A DNA stretch of 64,000 nucleotides from Rachycentron canadum (GCA_038496675.1 CM076650.1:13176436-13240435), one strand, 5' to 3'. Shown: positions 37,891-50,392, numbered from the stretch's first letter. Numbers and translations: made by a program. The notes: a model not told the origin generated them from the sequence alone.

Positions 37891-38835
37891 TTTTACAGGC
37901 CCTTTTTTTTTTTTTTTTGCAGTTTTAAAGGTCTCATAGGAGAGTTTATATTTTCTGTACTCTTCCTGCATCAAATCTTTAATGAGTTATATATCTGTGA
38001 CTGAAATGTCCAAATTTGGTGAGGTATCCATACAGGACCATGATACATTGTATACAGCCCTGGTCTGGGGCTACATGGGACGCACTGGCTTGACAAGGAG
38101 TAAACACTGAAAAAAAAGGCACAGAATACCCAAAAAGACCAGGCAACAGACATATTTCAAGTCTGTTCATTAATATTGTTTTTTTTTTATTAACCAGAGC
38201 ATCTAATAAATGAATTACAACCCTTTTCCATAAACAGACACATGAAATGAAAATAACACACACACACACTACTGTAAACATTAGGAAATATTGATTGAAA
38301 CTCGTTCTCCTTGAGGAGGTGAAGCCGGTCGAGCCTCCTGCGTCTGCTCACGAGAAGCTGCGACACGAAACAGGACAAACTTTGATGCCCGTTCTCCGGT
38401 GTAGCCAAGAATCCAGAGATACATTAACTTTAATTATTTGTTAACTATGCATCTCATAGTGACACTGCTTGCCTTGCCATTGCTCTGACCTAACTGATTC
38501 ACATGGGGAGAGAATGGCTTTTCATTGACCCGCAGTCATTTCGATTGGCAGCCACGACATTGACTGCAGCGATGAGGGGGGACTGTCATGGTGGGTGGTA
38601 CTGTAGGAGACATGGCAGGCAGAGGCCACACACACACACATAAATATAAGTACAGACACACACTCTCCCTCCCTTTGTCCTTTGCAGACTGGTGATCGCC
38701 CCTCCTCTCATGCCCCTGTGTTCCCCAGGGGAGACCAAACCTGCTGTGCCATCAGAAGCTCATCCCAGCTTTTTTCTCCCCCTCCCTCAGCCCTAATCTC
38801 ATCATATCTCATGCAATCACCCCCCCCCCCAGTCC

Positions 38836-39688
38836 ACTCCCCAACCCACTCCTCCCTCCCAACCCCACCCCTCCTCCTGTAACACTGCCACACCACCAGG
38901 ATTAGGAATATTAAAACTATTCTGTTGATTTCAGGCCCATGACCTTCTTCAAAAAGTCCTCCCTCTTTCCTCAGACAGCCCCATTAATCCTTTTTTCCTC
39001 TTACTTTTCTCTCCGACTATTCAGACGTGATGCTCACTGTCCTGTCAGAAATTCTGCATAGGAATGAAGCAGGGTGTCTTGTGCCAAAGCGAGGTCATTT
39101 CAATGGCAATTTTGTTCCCAGTATCTTTATTTGGCCAACAAGAGTCTGTGAGATCACATCTCACACTCTGTTTTCTCTTCATGTGGCTAAAGAGCATTTA
39201 ATACACAAAGAAACACTAGTTTCAGAAATACACCAGAACGCAAAGACAGACACGAAGACTANACTCCCCAACCCACTCCTCCCTCCCAACCCCACCCCTC
39301 CTCCTGTAACACTGCCACACCACCAGGATTAGGAATATTAAAACTATTCTGTTGATTTCAGGCCCATGACCTTCTTCAAAAAGTCCTCCCTCTTTCCTCA
39401 GACAGCCCCATTAATCCTTTTTTCCTCTTACTTTTCTCTCCGACTATTCAGACGTGATGCTCACTGTCCTGTCAGAAATTCTGCATAGGAATGAAGCAGG
39501 GTGTCTTGTGCCAAAGCGAGGTCATTTCAATGGCAATTTTGTTCCCAGTATCTTTATTTGGCCAACAAGAGTCTGTGAGATCACATCTCACACTCTGTTT
39601 TCTCTTCATGTGGCTAAAGAGCATTTAATACACAAAGAAACACTAGTTTCAGAAATACACCAGAACGCAAAGACAGACACGAAGACTA
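38836..39688. repeat. 426-nt perfect duplication around a single N (assembly artefact likely)
   Basis: 38836-39261 and 39263-39688 appear identical in sequence and length, separated only by N at 39262. The flanks do not repeat. This is what an unmerged contig overlap looks like. Confidence 0.9.
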
Positions 39689-40274
39689 AGATGTTTTATT
39701 TTCAGCACTGCCACAGTTTACTGTCCATGAGAATACAATTGCATCTTGAATTTTTATCCCAGCTTCAAGTCAAATAGGAACTGAAATAAATGCAAATTAG
39801 TTTTTTTCTTTATTATGATTTCTCAGTGAGTGTGCACCGCCTGACTGTATCTCAATATGAATCCATGAAGATGGCTACTGCTCTCATAAAACCTGAGGGG
39901 ATTTCAGCATCACATCTTGACAGCAATTAGTGGCACAATCTGTTTCATGCTTGCTGATATAACTAGGCTCTGGACAGATCTCATACTGAAGTGTTACTAT
40001 GTTCTGTACATCTTAATATTATTCAACTGTGGAAGAGGAGAAATACGCACGACTCAGCCTACAAAAATCGACTGTGCTTTTTAAGCAGATGTTTCAATCA
40101 AAAAAAGAAAAAAAAAATTACATGATTTTTCACCTTACTGTGGCCTTTCGTGTAACAATCTGGAGTTTTTTTGTGTCCATGGCTTCCTATCTGGGGTGTT
40201 AAAGAGATATTTATATCTGTGACGTTTTGGTATAAAAAAAAAAAAAAAAAAATATGAACAAACAAATGGCAGAA

Positions 40275-40310
40275 AGAAATACACCAGAACGCAAAGACAG
40301 ACACGAAGAC
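40275..40310 (+). repeat. 36-nt perfect repeat of 39651-39686
   Basis: It starts agaaatacaccagaacgcaa and ends with cagacacgaagac, identical to 39224-39259 and 39651-39686. The flanking sequence differs on both sides. Confidence 0.9.
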
Positions 40311-41036
40311 GAAATTAGGTTTTAACAATTCATCTTGCTCTTTTCAAAAACAAATGCGACAAAAGAAAACATATCTGTAACATTCACCAAAGCCTGTGAT
40401 GCCTGTTTTAAATGATAGATTCTTGTACAAAAAAACATATAAAATAGCAGAAAAGACTTACAGATACAAACACAAAATGAAGATAAGAAATGCCTTCAAA
40501 TATTCTGGAGGGGAGGATTTAAAAAAAAGTAAAAGAAATGCTTCTTTAAGAAAATGTGTATGTTTTTTATTCGATTTTCTAGTAGTTGCAAACAAAACTT
40601 GGTGTTTTTTCTCTTTGTGTGTTGTGTGTTGTCTTAATATTTGAATGTATTTTACTGCAGTGCGAATTTGCCAAAGATATCATATCACTTGATTTCTCTC
40701 CTTGATTTTTTTTTTTTTTTTTTTTTTTTAGGTTTTTGTTCCTGAATTGTGACCAATTTTGTTCAGAAAACTGGAAATAAATGGTGAATTTGATATTATG
40801 CTTATTTTTTATATTTCTATTGTTAATAATTGTTATTTTATTTCCTGGATTTGAGTTTACTGTGAAATATTAAATTGCAGTTTGCTTGATGCATCTCTTC
40901 ATACTCAGTCTGTGTACCTGTCCATCTGTCCACCTGAGTGACTGTTGTTGGTGAATTATTCAATTTATGTACCTGTAATGTGAAGCTAAGAAGTAATTAT
41001 TTGTAAATATTTGCCATAATTTTATTGGTCCTTCAG

Positions 41037-41064
41037 AATAAAAAATAATTTTTTGGAAAATAAA
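41037..41064 (+). other. pax5: candidate distal polyadenylation signals of pax5
   Basis: Two AATAAA hexamers, at 41037-41042 and 41059-41064, precede a T/G-rich downstream stretch at about 41065-41085. Placement at the end of the pax5 3' UTR is inferred from position only. Confidence 0.4.
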
Positions 41065-41392
41065 GGTTCTGTGTCAATGTGTAGCTGCACATTTATGTGC
41101 ATTTTTAATTGACATCACATACATACAAACAATACACACACATAATTACTGCTGGTGTAAATGTCACATTCTTCAACATCCAACCTCAGTCTGGACGGTC
41201 AGAGACTTTGACCTGGAGGTTGTTTGTGTCTCAGTGTGACCCCACAGCTGTGCTTCCATCTTGGGGCATCTGTCTGGGGGCGAAGGGAGGGACTCGGCTA
41301 AACCCCCTCTTCTGCCTCACCCCACCAATCAGAGTGAATGGAGTGTCCCGGTGCTGCAGTCTTGGCTCCTGGCCGAGTCCAGGAGGGGGCAG

Positions 41393-41395
<3 letters not shown>

Positions 41396-41438
<43 letters not shown>

Positions 41439-41459
41439 GCGTGCGCGTGTGTGCGCGTG
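41396..41459. repeat. (GT)n ending in GCGTGCGCG
   Basis: GT tract just downstream of the presumed pax5 3' end. Confidence 0.95.
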
Positions 41460-44091
41460 CAGAGGGAAGGAGGAGGTGGTATGGGGAGAAGGGTGATAAT
41501 AGGACACAAGCCATGACATGGCAACAACACGCCACACACACAGAAAACAGCACATACCCAGCTTGAGACACAGGCTGGGCTGTCCACAGTTTGGGTGCCT
41601 GCCCAAGACACCAGAATGCCACAGTGCGCTTTTGTGTGTGCATGTGTGTGTGCACGTCCAGGCTCATTTCTGGGTCCTTGCCAACTAAATGTGACCCTGT
41701 AAGCTTGGGTAAGAATGCGCTATATGATAACGGATAAACACTTTAGTGAAAGTTAACCATGACTTTGTTATTCCAGCTATCAGGGCTGAATAAACTCAAT
41801 AGAGGGTGTCTGTGAAAAAATGAGCTGGGGACTCCTGATTAACCACGTTGCACATGAACAGCCCAATATCTCCACATGTTACCAATTCTTTCCCAAGGTA
41901 CAACTTTATTTAAAGGAGCATTGCACTGACTTTTCAGAAATGGACTTTGACATGTACTTCCTGGTAGATTGTGTAAAGGCTGAACGTTAAGAGTGAGTGA
42001 GATGACACCGAGTTAAGTTGTGGGAATTGATGTTTTTAGAGCTTGACTTACAGGAAGTAAAAGTCAGGATAGCTTTGCTCCTTCTACTTTGTTTCAGACC
42101 ATTCTACTTTATTCAGTCCCTTACAGTGTCAACTCAAATAGCAAAGGTATGTGCAATTCAGATGACAAGATGAAGGCTCCATCCTTTTCAGCTTGTATTG
42201 TACGTATATGGTGAACATCACCAAACAAAGTAGGAATTAATCAAATTGCTAAAAAACAATAATCAAACAAAACAAACAATCTAAGGCACGAGTACTGATG
42301 ACATGGACTTTAGATTTAGGCATAGATTTTTATGATAAATCATTCATTTTTCAGGCTATAAACTGAAAAACGTAGACAATGGTTGCATCAGTGTCAAAAC
42401 CACATTATATGTAGGTTAACAATAAAATTGATAGAGGGACAGTTCAGATATAAATATATTTAATCTCGTTGTGTTTTTTTAAGAAGGTCCCACTGAAATG
42501 GCTTTTTTACCAAGTCCTAGTCACCAACTATAATTAATATATAGTAATATAGAATATACTGCAATAATAAAAATAATAATAATAATAATACTAAGTAGAC
42601 TATAGAAATTTTGCCAGTGTTTGACAGTGTTTAGTTAGTTAGAAAGCAGCGCGACACCCTCTGCCCTCTTTACTCTCCTTGTCTTGCTCGAGATTACATA
42701 ACATGACTAGGTACTGACATGTTCTACCTCTCCTCCTCATCCCCTCCTCTCCCAACTCCTCTGGTTTCCTATACAAGAGCAGAAGACAGACAACAGTGGT
42801 GCTTATGGAGGCCAAGAAGTCATGCAAATTAACGTCAGTCAGCATCGGTATATTTTGGCCCTTCAGAGCCCCTGTAGGGAGGACATGTGGGGCCAACTGA
42901 GTATAATTGGGCCTCAGCTGATTAGTGAAGAGGGGCTCATACAGGAGAGAGAGAGGGGGTGAGAGGGAGAGATGCTGAAGACATATAAGGAGTGAGAGAG
43001 CAGGGCCTTCGGATCGAACAGGAGAAGGAAAAGGGAAACTGACAACATACGAAGGAAAAGGATGGAACAGGGAGAGTGCTAATAGATATGTTGTATATTC
43101 ATGACTGCTGCTGTTTTCACTTCCCCACTCTCTTTACTGTCTTTACTGTTTCTCTCCAACCGCATTTGTCCTGCATTTTAATGTTGTATTTGAGCAAAGA
43201 AACATACTAACATACTAAATACTAAAGCAGCAAGTAAGACAAGGAACTGAGGGTAGAACCGACAATCATTGAAGGAATCATCAGACAAGGACATCACTGT
43301 TGTTTGTTTCTGCAAAACCTCAGATTGTGTTTTGTGCCCAAGCCAACACATAAAATAACCCTGACCCTTTCTACAACAACAATACTGTGCACGTAAACTA
43401 CAGTATGGTTAAGATTTGTAAGAAAGTGAATGTTAATGGCTGGTCCACTACACAAACAAAGCCCCCCCCCGAGCCCCACCACCACCACCCTGAACTACAT
43501 ACCCTTACTTGCATTGGCTCTAAATGATGGCATTGGACATAAATCAGAAATTGGTCAATAGGTCTTAAACAAACTCTCAGGAAAGAGAGTGTCTTTGCCA
43601 CCTGTCACTATCCTCACCTTTGATCATTTGGGTTTATCACTGTGAAACTCAAGCAAATCTTGAAAAAAGAAAAAAAAAATCATGCACAGAGTCGGAGTAA
43701 AGCAGGCTACTGATCTGTTGGCTGAATCAAATGAGGAGAAACTCTGACATTATGAAAAAATGCAGTTTGACCTTATCACAAAAGACATTTGGACTTCACA
43801 GAATGAGCCTTTACATGCTTCTCATTGCCCTTTACAGCAGTATCCATGTTCTCTCTCTCTCTCACACACACACACACAGTAAAAGTCACAAAGATGCATT
43901 ACAGAGTGACAGTGGTAAAGATGAGCGATGCTTGTACAAAGTGCTTATGTGCTGTGTTTCACTCATTAAGGGCCCCCAGACACCAGAAATGACGAGACAC
44001 GTTAGTTCCATGTAAAGTTTTTTTTTTCCTCCTTGGCCCGTCACTCACAATCGCTCTCTCACACAGATACTACATGTAACAAATGTCAGAC

Positions 44092-44129
<38 letters not shown>

Positions 44130-44665
44130 TAGTGTGTAGGTCAGACCACTGACAGGCATGGAAGCAGCTTGTTGAACTAATAGCCTAACTAATGTGTCTA
44201 CATTCCCCCCCTCCCCCCTCCCTCCCTTACCCACATCTTCCCTCTGCAAAACTGACATCTATAAACTGAGCCGAGAGACGAGGGAGGGAAAAAAGGGATA
44301 GAGGAGGGAAAAAAGAGGAGAGGAGTGGGTTGACAAGCGGCGGACCCTCTCGCCCTCCCGTCTGACTCCGTCTATCTCCCCCTCGTTCCCTGAGGGTTTG
44401 TCTCTGAGGATAGTTTTATGATGAATAGGCCTGTCTAAGCTAACCTAGTGGAGACCAATTAGAGAGAGAGGGAGAGGGAGAGAGGGAGAGAGGGAGAAAG
44501 AAGAAGAAAAAGAAAGATAGAAACAGAAAAACAATAGAAATTGAAGAAGAGGGAGAGATAGAAACAGAGAGGTGAGATAGAGAGGAAGGACAGATAGGTT
44601 AAAAAGGAGGTAGGAGGATTGGGGTAAAGTGCGTAGTTTAAGACAATGTATGTTGGGAGTACTGT

Positions 44666-44671
<6 letters not shown>

Positions 44672-44728
<57 letters not shown>
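44672..44728. repeat. (GT)n microsatellite
   Basis: About 28 GT units in the intergenic region. Confidence 0.97.
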
Positions 44729-44730
<2 letters not shown>

Positions 44731-47700
44731 ACGAGCTGTCAGTGCTGAGGGAGAGGCAGTGTGAGAGGGGCCGGCCTCTTAAGTCTTAACCTCGTCTGCT
44801 GCTGCAGGAGAGGCTTTGACAGCAGAGACGTATAAACAGGACTGACCTCACAAAAACACTCCCTCCTTCTCCTTCAGAAAAACCTTTCACTGCTGGGCTC
44901 CTTGTTCCTCATGTCCCTCCTCCCTCTATCTTACTGATTATTCTGTTACTGCTATAATACTTTAGCAGCCCAAATAATTTTCAATCATTAGCAAGCATTA
45001 GGTTTCGGTGACACTTTAAATGTACTAGTTTAGGTACTAGTTTAGGCACCTGTGATTGATTGTTGCTATTGGTCTGACTGTGGTGCTTTTGGACTGCATT
45101 TCCCAGAGACCACCTGGATAAAAGATTGTGGCCATTATTTTACTTTTTTAACTTTTTTTGCTGTGTTTGAAATCACCCCCGTTGAAACTGGAAGTGCACT
45201 CTATGAAAAAGTTCCTACAATTATATGAAATTAATTCTACTAAAAAGCCTATAATACCATCATTTACCTTTCATAGATGTGTACATTTCAGTGATATGAC
45301 ACTACATCTGCCAGTGATGACACAAAAGATTGGCATGTCTGAAGTCTCCTATTACTGGTCACAACAAAGTAGACTGTTCTACTTCTTCTATTAGGTTAAA
45401 TCCTCCTGCGAGCCAGAAAGTGGTCTTTAAGGCTCTGGTAGCAGCAGGTTTGTCAACAGAAGAACTGAGAAAATTAACATTAGCAGCAGCTGCCAGACCA
45501 AGAAGAAAATTATAAAGATGTTGTGTGTTACTCATTTGCCAGACATTGTTGTGGCTATGTCTGGGAAATGCAATCGAAAAAGAAACACCACCACGGAATC
45601 AACAACAACAAAAAAAAAAAGATCTAGGTTAAATGTGTGCCAGAGTGCATCGAGAGCCCCTGTCCATTTCGTATTAATGCTATTGTTGGCTCATCAGTTT
45701 ATTGATGGGTGCAACATAAAGGGAGAACGCTGTGATGTGGGCATGATGTGTTATGTCACAAATCCTTAGAGAAAGATCTTTGTCTACAATTGAAAGCTGC
45801 AAAACTCTATTGTCTCTACCACTTATATCCAAAACATAACTCAATGCCAAAAACATGTGGCAACAGCTCCATAGAACCCCAATCTGACAAGGACCAACAT
45901 CCTAGAAGTTATTCCTGTTTTAAAGGTATTGCTCATGCAGTAGTTCAGTAGCCCACTCACCAGGCCACAAGGACAAGACATGGCCTTGGTAAAAAAATAA
46001 AATAAATAAATACATTTAAAATGGCACAATGCTGATATTGAGCCCATAATCGTATAATCTATTGTCATCATCCACTTAGCTCATATTAGCCAGCAAAACA
46101 ATCTCATATAGATAATAACCACTTTTTTTTCTTATAGAATTTTCTTCAGCTTTTCACAACCTGCGTTGTATTGACATAGCAAAGTTACCATAAAATCCGC
46201 TTCTAACTTGTGAATGGTGTTTACATTAACTTTCAAGTCTTAATTACCACAAGGACAGTTGTATTTTTCTCAAAGCTTAGACTTGGCACTTAATATGGAA
46301 ATGCTTAAAAACCAAACAAACATTGATCTTAAATCAGTTGTTGAAGTCATTAAATACCAACTACCCTAGCTTTTAACACTGACATGACCAACTCTACAAT
46401 CACACAACCTTCTTAACTTGTATGATAAGCGAAAAATTGGTAAGTCCTAGACATGGGAGCATGGCAATACACTGCAAAAAACCTTGGCTCCACATGTAGC
46501 TCCAGTCTGGTCTGGGGTCAAATCCTCACTAAAGCTTCCTCGCCTGTGTCTGCCAAGCTAATTTTCCTCCTTCAAACAAACATTTGATAAATGGCCTTCT
46601 CTCTCTCCACTTTCAAAATAGGAAAACTCTTCCTCCTCTGCTTCCTCCAGATGATCTCTGCTGTCCTTTCCCCATCTCTGAGACAATTACAAACATCCCA
46701 CTTCCCATTTATCACCAACAATTAAACAGCATGGACGCAGGCTACTTCATAAGCAGCGAGGAGAGGGTGCGGATAGCGGGAGGAGACAAATGCAAGTGGA
46801 ATGAAGTAGAGTCAACAGTGAGAAAGAGAGAGGAAGGCTGACAGCACAATTAAGGTTTTTAATTCTCTGCTTGAGTGGGCCGGTCCAGTCTTTATGCTAA
46901 TTAGGATGCCACGGCCATATAATAAATCTCTATGATCCAGCCTCATTTCCCTTCTGTCTCTTTGTCTGTCTCTTTAGCACGCACTCACACACACCAACAT
47001 AGAAAGTTCACCCATTACTTTTTATAGCTACACCCTCCGGCGGGGGTGTTAATAGTTTTGATAAAATTGTTTTTTCTCGCAATTTTTAATGCTTCCCTGA
47101 GATCTGAGAGCCACAGCGTGTCAGCACATACGGTTTACTGGTTGGCCGAGCAAACGCCGCCTTGGCTCAACGCCTAGACCACATCTAGTTTCTCTCCCTG
47201 TTAACTCCCTTTATTAGTGTTTTTCAGGAATGTGGTTTGCATGCCTTGCACTGTAAAAAACACACACATTTAAAAGGCACTGACGCAATGAATGCATAAG
47301 ATTTTCTGTTATGCCTCTCTTTTTCTCTTATCTGCTCCTCTCCATTTGACAGACATGTCTAATGATAACATCTGCAGATGGGAGGAAAACAGCACAACAA
47401 TCCGCAGATAATTGGAGACCACATTTAAAGACGAGGAGGGAGAAAATGAGAGAGATAGATAAGTGGACAAGTGCAGGCTGTTTGGAAAAGAAGCAACGAG
47501 CAGATGTATTTTCAACCTCATTTGGGTCACAAGGACGCACACTAATCAGAGCTTTTTTCATCCCACAGCCAATTTAAACCCAGAATCTATGTAAAAATCA
47601 ACTACAGTTGCACGTTCATTAGATAAATGAGGGTAAAAGCAGGTCCAAACAAACTGAGATCAAATTTTACTCAAAGCAACACATTCTAACAGAATTTTAC

Positions 47701-47765
47701 AGCAGAACTCACTCTTGGTGCACAACTGTACAACAAAACTTCCTCAGTCTGGTTTTGTTGCTCTT

Positions 47766-48086
47766 CTACTGGTACAGCGCTTTCTCATGAGCGGTTTCAG
47801 TGTTACCCATTTTGTGCTGCATGAGGACCAAAATGGCCACCATCCCAACCACCAGGCCCAGGTGAATCAGATACAGGGTGACACGGAGACAGGTCAGCAG
47901 CAGCGAGGTGCAGACAGTGGCAACGCACCAGGGCCAGGCCAGGAGCAGCAGGAGGGTGTGATGGAGGGAGCTGAGGATAAGAGCTGGGGCAGACAGGAGG
48001 AGTCTGAGCAGCATGGATGTCAACCAGGAGTGTAGAGACAGAGGAGACAAGAGGAGAGACACCGCTGCCTCACTGATGTATACAGC
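47766..48086 (-). CDS. membrane-protein gene, exon 3 (transmembrane region, stop)
   Basis: 321 nt, phase 0, 106 codons plus TAG. It begins AVYISEAAVSLLLSPLSLHS and ends ETAHEKALYQ. Leucine is about a third of the residues. A candidate AATAAA on this strand lies at 47210-47215, about 550 nt downstream. The + strand reading frame over the same DNA is a Gln/Gly-rich shadow of the leucine codons. Confidence 0.62.
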   Translation of the reverse strand, partial: AVYISEAAVSLLLSPLSLHSWLTSMLLRLLLSAPALILSSLHHTLLLLLAWPWCVATVCTSLLLTCLRVTLYLIHLGLVVGMVAILVLMQHKMGNTETAHEKALYQ

Positions 48087-48888
48087 CTAAAAAAAAAAAA
48101 AAAAAAAGCAAACACAAAGTGAACATGATAATGTTCATTAAAATAATTGATATAGCACAACTGATCACAGTGGTTCCCCACTTGACAAAAGTGGAAACAA
48201 AAACCAATACAAACCCAACATATTATCACATTTTAAGATTGGCACAATGCTGATATAAGATTATCAGTCATTTGGAGTTGTGTCTGTTGCCATGTGGTAA
48301 ATTTAAGTCCAACACTCACACTCTTTAAGCAGTGCTTTTTCCTTTTCTCAACTAACTCCTGTGGGAAATATCCAAATGACTGAATCACAGCCACTTTAAA
48401 AGAAGATTATCCTGTTTATTTAATGTGAAGGATTTTTGTGGCCCAAAGATGTAAAAGTAGAAAAAGAAATCGGAGAAAGATTTTTAAAAAAGAGAAAGCA
48501 TACAGGTAGTTTAGGGTTAGGGTTTCTTTATTTCCTATCCATTTATATTGGGACCCCCTCAGGCTCCAGAGCCATAGGTAGGAAACCACTGTACTGCCTA
48601 ATTAGTCTCTTCATCTATTTTCACCAACTTACCTCACAAGGATTTCCATGCAGAGCGTCACTGGATGTCTGCACCTTGTGAAGCCCTGAAAAATGAGTAA
48701 TGTACAGATATGCAGACAGAAGAACAAACAAAAAGAAAGAAGGAAAGAAATTGTGTCATGCAGCTGCCTCACAAAAAAAAAAACAGCAAGCAAAACTGTT
48801 GAACCGTATCAGTGTAATAGCACTTCTCAAGAAACATAAACTCACATAGGAAAAGGAGAATGAGAGCGATTGCCAGCAGAAGCCTCAT
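47766..48888 (-). CDS. unrecognised small multi-pass membrane protein (three exons)
   Basis: Exons on the - strand: 48846-48888 (ATG at 48888), 48633-48685, 47766-48086 (stop TAG 47768-47766). The splice sites are CTAT|gtgagt, tttttcag, GTGAG|gtaagt and a run of about 18 T then ag. Phases (1, then 0) agree and the product is 138 aa. It begins with a hydrophobic signal or anchor, MRLLLAIALILLFLW (1-15). A short polar segment with one Cys follows (DALHGNPCE, about 24-32). Residues ~40-122 are Leu-rich, with about three membrane helices separated by LHH (71-73) and WPW (83-85). The C-terminus is polar, KMGNTETAHEKALYQ. It lies between the convergent pax5 and melk genes, 2.1 kb past the melk stop and on the same strand. 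I do not recognise the family; the signal-plus-hairpin layout loosely recalls TMEM109, but I see no convincing sequence match. A pseudogene is unlikely, since frame and splice sites are intact. Confidence 0.62.
48633..48685 (-). CDS. membrane-protein gene, exon 2
   Basis: 53 nt, phase 1 in and phase 0 out. It encodes WLHKVQTSSDALHGNPCE. The acceptor is ctcatttttcag and the donor is GTGAG|gtaagt, both near consensus. Only the frame that joins exon 1 to exon 3 is open through both junctions. Confidence 0.6.
48846..48888 (-). CDS. membrane-protein gene, exon 1 (signal or anchor)
   Basis: 43 nt coding. ATG with purine at -3 (GAAATGA). It encodes MRLLLAIALILLFL and the T of a Trp codon completed by GG of exon 2. 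The donor is gtgagt. The h-region of 12 consecutive hydrophobic residues after one Arg is a classic signal sequence. Any 5' UTR exon is unknown. Confidence 0.58.
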
Positions 48889-50392
48889 TTCTCCAATTCG
48901 CCTCTACACTCGCAAAACTGAGGACAACAAACAAATCCACCATCCAGTCTAAGTCCATTATAGTATTTTTACATGATTGCAGGCCAGTGTCTGCACAATT
49001 TACTAACTTGATGACAGCAGTATATCAAAGAATTACAACTCTACTCACCCAACACTGTGTGTCAGCTCCTGATACTGTTAAACAACCCCACCTTTGTTTC
49101 CCACAGCCTTGTATTGTGCAAAGTTTCCCAGCTTTGATTCATTAATCCTCCACATTACTTTGCTCAAGACATGCTCCTTTGCCTATGATTCAAAAAGGCA
49201 GGGACCATGAATGTACATTGATGGCAGTGCCCCCTGTTTGAATGGAGGAACAACAACAGCAGTCATTTAAGAGGCTGTGTGTCACATTTCCCAGGTCACT
49301 GTAGACGTGATCTATAAACAGTGAAAACCCTAAACAACTCACCAACTCAGCTTTGCGTTCTTTAAGAGTTAAGGTCAGCGTGAATGAAACTAAATGTGGC
49401 TCTGCTGAGCCATTAGTTTGATGGAGGGGGGAAGGGGGGGAGAGCTGCTTAGTCCAGCTGTTGTCCACATCACACACTCACAACATGAGCTCGGCAGAAA
49501 TCATTACCACCACTGGAATAATACAGAGGATATGGGCTTAAGAGGATTTTTCTTTTACCTCTCCAACTCCCATCTTATAATCATCCCACCCCCCACCCTC
49601 TCTCAGAATCCATTATGGTTAACCCCCCCTTATCACCACCTCAACCCACCATTACCCTTCCACTCCCTGCTGAGACACCAAGGAGAATCTGCCACAAATA
49701 AATGCCCATCAGCTGCAACACTGTCATGACTAAGTGTCATCTTGTCTTGGAGGAGGGAGGGGAGGTAAGCCCTGAGACTCTCCTGTTTTATTCTGTTCAG
49801 ATGTTGCAGGCAATGATCATCATTATTTAGTCATTCAGTCAGTCATAACAATCACGCTCCTACAGCCATTTCTGCCATAACAATGATCATCCACCATTTT
49901 CAGCATCAGAGCTAATCCACCGTGGTTAATTTACTTCACATTACAGAACATCCAAATGCCTTTAGTTCAATGACCATTTGTTTGTTTTCTTTTACATAAA
50001 ATGTTGAAGTTTAGTGTTTCTTCTTTCTTTAGGATGTCTCTTTGTTCAGTTTCTATTATTTAAACATTCAGCGTGAGCACAGAACATGAGCATCTCAAGA
50101 GTCTGAATTGAGAAACTTAGACCGTGACACCTTTCACCTCTCATTTTATTGGTGGTAAATATGCTTAGAAACACTGTCGCCAAGCCAAACTATCACCATC
50201 AATCTCTGTACTAAAGAGGAGTGAAGACTAGAAGATGAACAGAAGGATGATGGCTGTGTCAAACACACCACTGCTTCATCAAATTTCTAAATGAATTTAA
50301 AAAAAAAAAAAAGAAAAAAGATGTAAACAGTCTAACTCTGCCTCAATCATCTGTCTCCATATTTACAGGCATGTTACACTTAGCAGAAATCA
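48889..50392. other. intergenic region upstream of the membrane-protein gene
   Basis: No coding exon recognised. It should hold the promoter of the three-exon gene (reading toward lower coordinates) and perhaps the distal end of the melk 3' UTR. I see no TATA box at a convincing distance from 48888. Confidence 0.5.

Larger units (their letters stand above)
34116..41080 (+). other. pax5: probable pax5 3' UTR (about 7 kb)
   Basis: No coding signal follows the stop for about 7 kb. The stretch is A/T-rich with T runs near 36085-36118 and 40709-40730. Several AATAAA hexamers occur (34714, 37461, 37486, 39786, 40776, 41037, 41059). The cluster at 41037-41064, followed by the T/G-rich stretch gttctgtgtcaatgtgtagc, looks like the distal cleavage site. 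Human PAX5 also has a 3' UTR of several kb, so this length is plausible, but earlier poly(A) sites are equally possible. The region contains a fish interspersed repeat (37505-37890) and an assembly duplication (38836-39688) that inflates its length by about 427 nt. Confidence 0.5.
41081..47209. other. intergenic region between pax5 and the membrane-protein gene
   Basis: Microsatellites at 41396-41459, 44095-44113 and 44672-44728; a GA-rich tract at 44280-44590. A unique block at 46840-47240 has several TAATTA/ATTAAG-type sites. A small ORF that could be a terminal exon lies at 45395-45515. No gene confidently recognised. Confidence 0.6.

Noticed and set aside
39027..39777. Two identical N-terminal open frames (39027 and 39454)
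   Set aside because: They are the two copies of the likely assembly duplication within the 3' UTR; no homology recognised.
47715..48035. Gln/Gly-rich 106-codon frame on the + strand
   Set aside because: Antisense shadow of the leucine-codon-rich exon 3 on the - strand, which has the splice sites.
48511..48526. Telomere-like tagggttagggttt
   Set aside because: Only about two units; too short to mean an interstitial telomere.
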